Shown in pieces: positions 26,079 to 34,039 of a stretch of DNA of 64,000 nt. Source of the DNA: CAZEWZ01 sp964516765 (GTDB lineage Bacteria; Bacteroidota; Bacteroidia; Flavobacteriales; UBA7430); assembly GCA_964516765.1 (NCBI GenBank), contig CAZEWZ010000007.1, forward strand, positions 1 to 64,000, written 5' to 3'. A program made the position numbers and the translations under genes. Numbering within the stretch: the stretch's first letter is position 1; the number at the start of each line of letters is the position of its first letter. The notes beneath the pieces are model-generated. The model worked only from the letters and a program-made list of their open reading frames with translations, did not search any database and had not been told where the DNA came from.

Positions 26079-27076
26079 TGGCAGTTCACGGAAGTAATTT
26101 TGTGGATTATGTTAAAATTCATTGTGCTGCTGGAGATGGAGGTGGAGGGTCTATTCATCTTCACCGTTCTAGACTTACCGCAAAAGGTGGGCCTGATGGA
26201 GGAGATGGGGGACGGGGTGGAAACGTTTATTTACGTGGAAGCGACCAGATGTGGACTCTGCTTCATTTGAAGTATAAAAGACATGTGAAAGCGGGAAGAG
26301 GTGGAAACGGTTCTTCAAACAATAGCTTTGGAGATGACGGTTCCGACCAATATGTTGATGTACCTTTAGGAACAGTAGTTAAGGATGCAGAAACGGGAGA
26401 AGTGATGTTTGAAATCACCCAACATGGCGAGGAAGTGATTGTTCGAAAAGGTGGAATGGGGGGTCGAGGAAATAGTTGGTTTAAGAATTCAGTTCGACAA
26501 ACACCCCGCTACGCTCAGCCAGGTACTGAGGGTGAACAAGGTTGGAATATTTTAGAGTTGAAAGTTCTTGCTGATGTAGGTTTAGTGGGGTTTCCTAATG
26601 CGGGAAAATCAACACTATTATCTGTTATATCTGCTGCCAAACCAAAAATTGCAAATTATCCCTTTACTACTTTAGTTCCTAATTTAGGCATTGTTTCGTA
26701 CAGAGATAATCGATCTTTTGTAATGGCTGATATTCCTGGTATTATTGAAGGTGCTAGCGAAGGGAAAGGACTAGGTCTTCGATTTTTACGTCATATAGAA
26801 AGAAATTCAACTCTTTTATTTTTGGTGCCCGCTGACGCAGATGACATTGCTTCTGAGTATAATATTTTACTTAAAGAATTAGAAACTTATAATCCACAAC
26901 TTTTGGATAAGGATCGAGTATTGGCTATTTCCAAGGCCGATATGTTAGACGATGAACTTAAAAGAGAGTTGAAAAAGACGGTTCCCAAAGAAGTGAAATC
27001 AGTATTTTTTTCTTCAATTGCTCATCAAGGTCTTATCGAATTGAAAGATTTAATTTGGACTCAGTTAAATGATTAA
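26078..27076 (+). CDS. obgE: Obg-family GTPase (ObgE/CgtA)
   Basis: Ribosome-associated GTPase needed for 50S assembly and stress control. The N-terminal glycine-rich Obg fold (residues ~1-160: GDGGGGSIHLHR, GGDGGRGGNVYL) is followed by the G domain with GFPNAGKST (about 170-178), ADIPGIIEGASEGKGLG and SKADML. 332 residues, without the variable C-terminal OCT domain. A GTG start at 26078 is chosen: it overlaps the adk stop and precedes NFVDYVKIH, the conserved beginning. Confidence 0.95.
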   Translation: MAVHGSNFVDYVKIHCAAGDGGGGSIHLHRSRLTAKGGPDGGDGGRGGNVYLRGSDQMWTLLHLKYKRHVKAGRGGNGSSNNSFGDDGSDQYVDVPLGTVVKDAETGEVMFEITQHGEEVIVRKGGMGGRGNSWFKNSVRQTPRYAQPGTEGEQGWNILELKVLADVGLVGFPNAGKSTLLSVISAAKPKIANYPFTTLVPNLGIVSYRDNRSFVMADIPGIIEGASEGKGLGLRFLRHIERNSTLLFLVPADADDIASEYNILLKELETYNPQLLDKDRVLAISKADMLDDELKRELKKTVPKEVKSVFFSSIAHQGLIELKDLIWTQLND

Positions 27077-27635
27077 TAAGCTTCTTCAATACGACAAAGA
27101 TTTGTTTCTGCTAATTAATGATTCAGGAATTGAATTTCTAGATCCCTTTTGGGTCTTTATTTCTAGCACTTTTTCAGGGATACCCATTTTTTTGTGGCTT
27201 ATTTTTTTGTGTATCAAGAAACTCGGTAATTCTTTTTGGATAGGTATATTACTTATTTGTACAGTTGTTGGCTTGGCGGATTTTATTTCAGTGCATTTTT
27301 TTAAGAACATATTTATGCGTCTAAGGCCTTGTCATGATCCAGAATTGATCGACCAAATCAGATTGCTAGTTTCAAAGGGGGGTGCCTATGGATTTGTCTC
27401 CTCTCATGCTGCCAATTATTTTGCCCTAGCAGCTATTTCTTCAATACTTTTTTCAGAGCGATCTAGATTTATTTATATCATTTATTCTTGGGCTTTTTTG
27501 GTGGCATTTAGTAGAGTTTTTGTCGGTAAACATTATCCTTTAGATGTTGTTTGTGGAGCTCTTTTAGGAATTATTATTGCTAAATATATCTGGGCCCTAT
27601 TATTAAAAACGAAAGCAAAAAATTTATTTATATGA
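27069..27635 (+). CDS. PAP2-superfamily membrane phosphatase
   Basis: Integral membrane lipid or undecaprenyl phosphate phosphatase. The three PAP2 motifs are present: KNIFMRLRP (K-x6-RP), SSHAAN (in place of PSGH) and SRVFVGKHYPLD (SR-x5-H-x3-D). About five to six membrane segments over 188 residues. Overlaps the end of obgE by 8 bp and is overlapped by crcB by 4 bp, so it is in the same operon. The substrate (undecaprenyl diphosphate, phosphatidic acid or lipid A) cannot be decided. Confidence 0.88.
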   Translation: MINKLLQYDKDLFLLINDSGIEFLDPFWVFISSTFSGIPIFLWLIFLCIKKLGNSFWIGILLICTVVGLADFISVHFFKNIFMRLRPCHDPELIDQIRLLVSKGGAYGFVSSHAANYFALAAISSILFSERSRFIYIIYSWAFLVAFSRVFVGKHYPLDVVCGALLGIIIAKYIWALLLKTKAKNLFI

Positions 27636-27997
27636 TCAACTTATTTGCTGTTTTCATTGGTGGTGGACTAGGAAGTTTAAGTCGTTTTGGTCTTGCTAAG
27701 TTAGCTAGTACTTATTTAGCCCCTGGCATTGCATATGCCACTTTTTTTTCCAACTTACTTTCTGCAATCATTTTAGGTATTTTTATGTATGTTTTACCAG
27801 ACAAATTTATGTTTAATTCCACTTGGAAGCTTTTTATGCTGACAGGGTTTTGTGGTGGCTTTAGTACTTTTTCGACTTTCAGTTTTGAGACTTTTGATTT
27901 ACTGAAGAATGGGCAAATTATATTTGCCATTGCGAATATTATAGTAAGTATTTCATCTTGTCTATTTGTTTTATATATTCTATACAAAAATCAATAA
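27632..27997 (+). CDS. crcB: Fluoride ion channel CrcB/Fluc
   Basis: Small dual-topology membrane channel that lets fluoride leave the cell. Conserved GGGLGSLSRFGLA near the N-terminus and GFCGGFSTFSTFSFE in the third helix, which carries the Phe-box and the central sodium site. 121 residues, four membrane segments. Its ATGA overlap with the PAP2 gene stop shows coupling, and there is no space for a fluoride riboswitch directly upstream. Proteins of this family work as dimers; only one gene is seen, so a homodimer is expected. Confidence 0.92.
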   Translation: MINLFAVFIGGGLGSLSRFGLAKLASTYLAPGIAYATFFSNLLSAIILGIFMYVLPDKFMFNSTWKLFMLTGFCGGFSTFSTFSFETFDLLKNGQIIFAIANIIVSISSCLFVLYILYKNQ

Positions 27998-27998
27998 T

Positions 27999-29615
27999 AT
28001 GTTACGAATTCTTGTTTTATCTCTAGTTTTTAATTTTCCTGTATTCTGTCAGGTAGATCCACCAAAATTAGTCGTGGGTATTGTGGTTGACCAAATGCGT
28101 TTTGATTATATCAATAGGTATTGGGACGAATTTAGTGATGGAGGTTTCAAAAGATTAATTGGTGAAGGCTACCAATTTACAAATACACATTATAATTATA
28201 TTCCTACTTATACTGGGCCAGGACATGCTTCTATTTATACAGGGACAACACCTTCTAGCCACGGAGTAATTGCCAACTCTTGGTTCGATAAAAATTCTCA
28301 GAGCTACCAGTATTGTGTGGGAGACATAAGTATGAATACATTGGGGGCAGACAATGCATCAGGTGAAATGTCACCTTCACAAATGTTAAACACTACATTT
28401 GGCGATGAATTACGCTTGTTTTCAATGAATCGATCTAAGGTGATTGGTGTAGCTTTGAAAGATCGTTCAGCGATTCTCCCAGCCGGGCATATGGGGAATT
28501 TTGCTTTCTGGTTTGATTCAGAAAGTGGGGATTTTGTTTCTAGTTCTTATTACGGTAATCGCTTACCAAAATGGATTCGACAATTCAATAAAAAAGATCT
28601 TTGTGAATCTTATCTTTCTCAAGATTGGAACCTATTATTAAATTTAAAAAGTTATGACGAAAGTTTGGTGGATAATAGTGTGTATGAAGAACCCTTTATT
28701 GGTGAAAAATATCCCAAGTTCCCACATAAACTCCCTGATTTGTTAGCCAAAAATGGTAAAGGACTCATTAAATCTACCCCATTTGGTAATTCACTCACAA
28801 AAGATATTGCGATTGCTGCAATTGAGGGAGAACATTTGGGTTCTGATCAGTACACAGATCTTTTAGCAGTAAGCTTCTCCTCCCCTGACTATGTAGGGCA
28901 CCAGTTTGGAGTAGATTCCAAGGAAACTCAAGATACATACCATAGGCTTGATAGAGATTTATCATCCTTTCTTTCTTATTTGGATCATAAATTAGGGACC
29001 GAAAATGTATTGGTTTTTTTAACATCAGATCATGGTGCTGTTCGAACCCCATCTTATTTAGATGATGTTAAGGTTCCTTCTGGTTATTTTGATGCCGAAG
29101 AGCCAATTAATCAATTAAAAGTTTTCTTACAGAATATATATGGACCAGGCGATTGGGTGAAAAGTTATGGTAATGCACAAATTTATTTAAATAAAGATTT
29201 AATCTTTGAGAAGTATATGAGTCTTCAGGAAGTACAACAACAGACTGCAGATTTTATGTTGCGCTTTGAGGGCGTCCAAAATGCTGTCTGTGGAAGAACT
29301 TTAGAACGTTCAGAATTTCAAAATGGAGATCTTGGATCCTTGCAGAAAGGATACAGCGTAAAGCGATCCGGAGATGTTTTGTTGGTTTTAAACCCCGCTT
29401 GGATTGAATATAATCGGACAGGCACAACCCACGGTTCTGGCTATGCATACGACCAGCATGTTCCCCTGATTTGGTTTGGTTGGAAAATTGAATCAGGTAG
29501 GTCTGATGAAAAGGTAAATGTAACAGATATTGCTTCGACATTGTCAAATTTATTGGGTATCAGTTTTCCTAATGGATCAGAATCAAGAGTACTTTTTCTA
29601 CCTCTTATCGAATAA
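27999..29615 (+). CDS. pafA: PafA-type alkaline phosphatase
   Basis: Secreted or periplasmic phosphomonoesterase of the alkaline phosphatase superfamily. The ATG at 27999 gives a signal peptide (MLRILVLSLVFNFPVFCQ). Counting from it, the nucleophile T72 lies in PTYTGPGHASIYTG, N93 in VIANSWFD, and K154/R156 in ALKDRSAILPAGH; these match, in order and spacing, the catalytic T79, N100, K162 and R164 of the studied Elizabethkingia PafA. Metal ligands appear in VDQMR, GHQFGVDS and LTSDHGAV. 538 residues. PafA enzymes are phosphate-insensitive, so it may release phosphate from many esters outside the cell. Last in the hpt operon, starting 1 base after crcB. Confidence 0.9.
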   Translation: MLRILVLSLVFNFPVFCQVDPPKLVVGIVVDQMRFDYINRYWDEFSDGGFKRLIGEGYQFTNTHYNYIPTYTGPGHASIYTGTTPSSHGVIANSWFDKNSQSYQYCVGDISMNTLGADNASGEMSPSQMLNTTFGDELRLFSMNRSKVIGVALKDRSAILPAGHMGNFAFWFDSESGDFVSSSYYGNRLPKWIRQFNKKDLCESYLSQDWNLLLNLKSYDESLVDNSVYEEPFIGEKYPKFPHKLPDLLAKNGKGLIKSTPFGNSLTKDIAIAAIEGEHLGSDQYTDLLAVSFSSPDYVGHQFGVDSKETQDTYHRLDRDLSSFLSYLDHKLGTENVLVFLTSDHGAVRTPSYLDDVKVPSGYFDAEEPINQLKVFLQNIYGPGDWVKSYGNAQIYLNKDLIFEKYMSLQEVQQQTADFMLRFEGVQNAVCGRTLERSEFQNGDLGSLQKGYSVKRSGDVLLVLNPAWIEYNRTGTTHGSGYAYDQHVPLIWFGWKIESGRSDEKVNVTDIASTLSNLLGISFPNGSESRVLFLPLIE

Positions 29616-31998
29616 GATTAACTACTCCTTTTTTTGTAATTTTTTTTCCACTAAGTGTTTCGAACCTTACAATGTATGCAAAGCTATTCGTTGGAGAAGT
29701 TTCGCCATTTATTAATTTACCATTCCAACTTGGTTGAGAACCAAATTTGTCATAAACAAGTTTCCCCCAGCGGTCATATATTTCTAGACGATATTCAGGA
29801 ATCCCATACATTATAGGCCAGAATTCGTCATTTTGTGAGTCTTGGTTGGGTGTAAATGAATTAGGTATCCAAACGGTATACTCGTAATTCACATAGATTC
29901 TTGCATAACTAGAGTCAACGCAATTGAATTCCTCGTTAATAGCGAATTGCCAAATGTCAATTTCGCCATTAATTGTTGGCGTATAAATAGGGTTTTCATC
30001 GCTGGTAGCAAACCCAGTAGAAAATTCATATAAATAACTATTTGCGAATGTACTTTCATTTAAAATCTCAAGTGATTCTCCTAAGTTTAATTCTGTTGTA
30101 TTTAGCGTGAAATATGATTGAGGTTGAGGCTCTACGCTAATGAAATTATCTAATTGAATAGAACCAGCGCAATTATCCATAAAATTAAATACAATTAAGC
30201 TAACGTCATAGTTACCTTGGCTGAATGTGGAAGCTGTATTAGATGAGTTGGAACCTGTTCCATTTCCAAGATTCCAATTAAAGGTGTGCATACTAGGGTC
30301 TAAATTACTTTCAAGTTGAACAGTAAAAGGTTCGCACCCCTTTAACGGAGAACTGCTAATATTAATATTGATTTCATCTTGAACTTCAATCGTAGTCAAA
30401 GCTGAATTATCGCAACCATTCGCAGAAACAGTGAGGCTTACTTCTTGAGGTCCTGAGTTGTTGAATGAAATATTATCTGGATTTTGAAGATTTGAGTAAG
30501 GGGTTAGGGTATTGGGACCAAAATTCCAGGCAAAAGTTGCATTTTCAGGAAAAATACCTTGAGCAGTAAAATCATAGGAATTATTTTCAAAACACTGTGA
30601 TTCTAAGTTTGGTATTTCTGGAAAAATTTCTTCATCAAAAACTTCTATTTGACCGAGAAAAGTTTCGTCACAGTCCTCAAATTGTATGTTGAAGCTGATA
30701 GGGTAGATACCTATCTGACTGAAATTAATTCCAGATGGGTTTTGTGCATTTGAATTAGTTGGATTGGCTTGAGAGCCAAAGTTCCAATTAAATATTGCAC
30801 CCTCAGGAATTATTCCTTCTCCTAAAAAGCTAAAATTATTATTGTCAACACACTCGGGGTCTGGATTTTCAAAAAAAGGCATTAATTCTGTGTATAAGGG
30901 AAATGTGACCGAGTTTGTGTCTGCACAAATTGTATTTGGATTGGCAATCAATGTAACTGAGTATGTCCCGGTATCTAGATAAGTATGATTTGGTTCATAT
31001 AAGCTGGATGATGTATTGTTTTCTCCAAAATCCCAATAATAGGTATCTGCATTATTGCTATTATTGTCAAATTCTACGTTGAGACTATTGCAGTACCAGC
31101 TTGAAAGAGGAAAAGATGCAGTAATTACATTACAATCTACCACCAGGAATCGGAAATCTCTAATAATTTCACCAAGAAAAATACCGTCTCTGTACTCTTT
31201 TACTTTAATCCCTATAATAAACATGCCCATTAATGTTGGAGTCCCAGTTATGATGCCTGTTTGACTATTTATCTCTATAATCGGATTTGAATTCAAAGGG
31301 TAATTAGCGGAATACCCAGTTTGCCATGGGATTATATCAAATGGAGGTGGGGTAATTTCTGTTGGATTTACATTATTGGATCCTTGTAGAGGAGTAGTGA
31401 GCTCATAAGTTAGAGAGTCTCCATCAGAATCAAAAGCAGAAAGATCTAGTATTACTTCATCACCAAGACATAATGCTAATGGAGGATAACTATTGAATTC
31501 CGGACTAGAATTACATTCTGTTCCCACTTCATTTCCAGGGATGTATATTACAAAAGTAGAACCAATATCTCCAGGTGAAGGAACATTAATAATGGATGGA
31601 TTTCTACAGCACCTCTGGTAAGCTATTTGATAGCCTCCTTGGATAGGAGGTAACTCCACTGTCGTTGTATAAACACCCTGTTCAATACACAAATCTGATG
31701 GCAATTCTAGACAGTCGTTTCCGACAGTTTGATCACTGAGGAGAGTAGAAATCGGATCGGAGATTGTGATTTGCTGTAACTCTTGGTTATTGCTGTTATA
31801 GACTGTAATAGTTCCAGATTGGTCAAAGGATGTGCCAGTTGTATTTGAGGGTCCACAATCAATGTAAATTATCAAGCTAATTTCGTACATATTGTTCCCT
31901 AAACAAGTGTAGGTCATTTCACCTCCAATCAAATGAGTTGCCCATGAATTTGAGATTCCAAAAACAAACAACAACATAACTAAATAAAAGTTTTTCAA
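29605..31998 (-). CDS. PKD-domain surface protein with type B T9SS tail
   Basis: A 797-residue secreted protein. The signal peptide MKNFYLVMLLFVFGISNSWA needs a TTG start at 31998; no in-frame ATG lies upstream before a stop, and the first ATG (codon 8) would cut off the basic N-region. The mature N-terminus THLIGGEMTYTCLGNNMYEI is a conserved Bacteroidota surface-protein module. Several PKD-like domains follow (YYWDFGENNTSSSLYEPNH, FNWNFGSQANP, FAWNFGPNT, FNWNLGNGTGSN), then a CHU_C domain (WIPNSFTPNQDSQNDEFWPI, YDRWGKLVYD). Role: adhesin or surface-layer component, inferred. Its 3' end overlaps that of convergent pafA by 11 bp. Confidence 0.87.
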   Translation of the reverse strand: MKNFYLVMLLFVFGISNSWATHLIGGEMTYTCLGNNMYEISLIIYIDCGPSNTTGTSFDQSGTITVYNSNNQELQQITISDPISTLLSDQTVGNDCLELPSDLCIEQGVYTTTVELPPIQGGYQIAYQRCCRNPSIINVPSPGDIGSTFVIYIPGNEVGTECNSSPEFNSYPPLALCLGDEVILDLSAFDSDGDSLTYELTTPLQGSNNVNPTEITPPPFDIIPWQTGYSANYPLNSNPIIEINSQTGIITGTPTLMGMFIIGIKVKEYRDGIFLGEIIRDFRFLVVDCNVITASFPLSSWYCNSLNVEFDNNSNNADTYYWDFGENNTSSSLYEPNHTYLDTGTYSVTLIANPNTICADTNSVTFPLYTELMPFFENPDPECVDNNNFSFLGEGIIPEGAIFNWNFGSQANPTNSNAQNPSGINFSQIGIYPISFNIQFEDCDETFLGQIEVFDEEIFPEIPNLESQCFENNSYDFTAQGIFPENATFAWNFGPNTLTPYSNLQNPDNISFNNSGPQEVSLTVSANGCDNSALTTIEVQDEININISSSPLKGCEPFTVQLESNLDPSMHTFNWNLGNGTGSNSSNTASTFSQGNYDVSLIVFNFMDNCAGSIQLDNFISVEPQPQSYFTLNTTELNLGESLEILNESTFANSYLYEFSTGFATSDENPIYTPTINGEIDIWQFAINEEFNCVDSSYARIYVNYEYTVWIPNSFTPNQDSQNDEFWPIMYGIPEYRLEIYDRWGKLVYDKFGSQPSWNGKLINGETSPTNSFAYIVRFETLSGKKITKKGVVNLIR

Positions 31999-32039
31999 TG
32001 AAGTAGACCTTTTTATTATTTAAGTGAAATATACAAATT

Positions 32040-32684
32040 TCATTTCTTTTTTTGACAAATCATGAGGCCATCTCTAATAGGTAATAAAATATTTTCTAGG
32101 CGTTTGTCCTGCATGACTTTTTTATTAAACTCCAATAGCGCAAGAGTTACTTTGTCATGAGGGTCAATTTCTTGAATTACTTTTCCAGACCATAAAACAT
32201 TGTCTGTAATAATCCATCCGCCGGGATTCATTTTATTAATAAGTAAATCCAAATACTTTGGATAATTTTTTTTGTCAGCATCAATAAAAGCTAAATCAAT
32301 ATTGACCTCCATTTTTTCCAGAATCGAAAGTGCATTCCCTACATGTTGAACCACTTGGTTTTCAATCCTCGCTTTTTGAAAGTAGGAAGCTGCAATATCG
32401 TATAATTCTTCATTTATTTCAATGGTGTGAATAACTCCATCCATTGGAAGTCCTTTAGCTAGACATATGGCTGAATAACCTGTATAGGTGCCAATTTCAA
32501 CAATACATTTGGGTTGAATCATTCGGCTGATCATAGCCAAAAATTGACCCTGAAGATGTCCGGAAATCATTCTTGGATTTAGAACTGATGTGTGTGTTTC
32601 GTGATTGAGTTCTACGAGTAAATTGTCTTCCACACTAGTGTGAGTCTTGCAGTAGTAATCTAATTCTTTAGAGATGAAATCCAT
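32040..32684 (-). CDS. SAM-dependent O-methyltransferase (family 3)
   Basis: Class I methyltransferase of the COMT/CCoAOMT type. The SAM-binding glycine motif is IVEIGTYTGYSAICLA, and metal-binding-type signatures are LAFIDADKKNYPKYLD and WIITDNVLWSGKV. 214 residues. The ATG follows the M16 protease stop by a single base, so the two are expressed together. The physiological acceptor is unknown; this protease-methyltransferase pair is common in Bacteroidota. Confidence 0.9.
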   Translation of the reverse strand: MDFISKELDYYCKTHTSVEDNLLVELNHETHTSVLNPRMISGHLQGQFLAMISRMIQPKCIVEIGTYTGYSAICLAKGLPMDGVIHTIEINEELYDIAASYFQKARIENQVVQHVGNALSILEKMEVNIDLAFIDADKKNYPKYLDLLINKMNPGGWIITDNVLWSGKVIQEIDPHDKVTLALLEFNKKVMQDKRLENILLPIRDGLMICQKKK

Positions 32685-32685
32685 G

Positions 32686-33918
32686 TCACTGTTCTTTGGG
32701 TTCGTAAATAATTGTACTCAAGGCTTCTTTATTGAATATTTCTTTAGCAACTTCTTGAATTTCGTTGGCTGTAATATTCAATATTTTCTCATTACTTTCA
32801 ATTATACTCTCTACTTTACCGAAAGCCTGATAACTCTTCGCAATTGACTGCATTAGATTACAATTATTTTCTTGAGCGATAGCCAATTGCCCAATTAATT
32901 GTTGTTTAGCTTTCTTAAGTTGTAAAGGCCCCATAGATCTGTCTCGCAGTTTTTTTAATTCCTTGTGAATTAAACTAATGGTTTTTATTACAGATTGTGG
33001 TTCTGTTCCAAAGTAAATTCCCCAGACTCCAGTATCTTCATAGGTAGTGTAATTGGACTCAATAGCATAAGTGAAACCATATTTTTCTCTTATCCCTAGG
33101 TTTAATCTGGAATTCATTCCCGGCCCTCCAAGTAAATTACTTAGTAGAATTAGAGTTCGAGCTTTAGGATCTTGTGCACTATATGCCCGATTTCCAATAA
33201 TGCAATGTGTTTGAATGAGGTCTTTCTTGGCCCGTAAATTTTGGGGTTCATAATTATTAATAGGAATACGAATATGATTTTCATTTCTTCTTGTTGGTTG
33301 CTCTAAATGTTTTTCTGCATAGCTGATAAGTTTTTGAAAATCTATGTTTCCAACCGAACTTAGTATCATTTCATCTGGCTTGTAATGCCTATTCATAAAT
33401 TTATTTACAGATTCTCTATCAAAAGAATGAAGTGTTTTTTCTAGTCCTAGAATATTTCTCCCAAGATTATGACCTTTAAAAACTAGTTCCTCATATTCAT
33501 CAAAAATTGCTTCTGAGGGGTTGTCAAGATAAGAATGAATTTCATCCATAATCACATCTTTTTCTTTTTCCAGTTCTTTTTTTGGAAAGATTGAGTGAAA
33601 AATAATATCTCCAAATAATTCAATAGATCTTTCGTAATACTGCTTCATAAATGATGCATAGTACCAAGTTTCTTCTTTGGTAGTATAAGCGTTGAGTTCT
33701 CCCCCGACATCTTCTAGTCTACTAAGTATGTGAAATGCTTTTCGCTTTTTTGTTCCTTTAAAAAGAGCATGTTCAATAAAGTGGGCCATTCCTTGTTCAT
33801 CTATATTTTCATCTCTAGACCCCACATTAACCATTATACCACAATGTGCGACAGGACTTGAAGAAGGGTGGTGTATGATACGAATTCCGTTCTCTAATTG
33901 ATGCGTTAAAATTTTCAT
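32686..33918 (-). CDS. M16-family zinc peptidase
   Basis: Insulinase-type peptidase. The inverted zinc motif HxxEH is seen in MAHFIEHALFKGT, with the downstream zinc-binding Glu region IMDEIHSYLDNP. 410 residues, single-chain bacterial processing-peptidase size, with the C-terminal non-catalytic half (YTTYEDTGVWGIYFGT). No signal peptide, so probably cytoplasmic. First of two genes with the O-methyltransferase. A -7 box lies 5 bp before its ATG. Confidence 0.92.
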   Translation of the reverse strand: MKILTHQLENGIRIIHHPSSSPVAHCGIMVNVGSRDENIDEQGMAHFIEHALFKGTKKRKAFHILSRLEDVGGELNAYTTKEETWYYASFMKQYYERSIELFGDIIFHSIFPKKELEKEKDVIMDEIHSYLDNPSEAIFDEYEELVFKGHNLGRNILGLEKTLHSFDRESVNKFMNRHYKPDEMILSSVGNIDFQKLISYAEKHLEQPTRRNENHIRIPINNYEPQNLRAKKDLIQTHCIIGNRAYSAQDPKARTLILLSNLLGGPGMNSRLNLGIREKYGFTYAIESNYTTYEDTGVWGIYFGTEPQSVIKTISLIHKELKKLRDRSMGPLQLKKAKQQLIGQLAIAQENNCNLMQSIAKSYQAFGKVESIIESNEKILNITANEIQEVAKEIFNKEALSTIIYEPKEQ

Positions 33919-33922
33919 AGTT

Positions 33923-33930
33923 CAAAGGTA
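33923..33930 (-). promoter_or_regulatory. -7 box close to the M16 peptidase start (TACCTTTG, minus strand)
   Basis: Exact TAnnTTTG match ending 4-5 bp from the ATG at 33918, again predicting a leaderless or nearly leaderless transcript. Confidence 0.45.
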
Positions 33931-34007
33931 GGGATAAAGAACAGTTTATATCCATAATTTATGAGTCCAAGAAGGTTTATTTGAGCAAAATTTTATTTAA
34001 TAAAATC

Positions 34008-34015
34008 TATCTTTG
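34008..34015 (+). promoter_or_regulatory. -7 box for the metzincin-like protease (TATCTTTG)
   Basis: Exact TAnnTTTG match 24 bp before the ATG at 34040; a TTG at 33981-33983 lies 24 bp upstream of it and could be the -33 element, slightly far. Confidence 0.55.
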
Positions 34016-34039
34016 CTTATGATTTTTAAATAAAATAAA

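Noticed and set aside
27600..27660. Looked for a fluoride riboswitch ahead of crcB.
   Set aside because: crcB starts inside the stop codon of the preceding gene, leaving only coding sequence upstream, and no riboswitch-like fold was seen.
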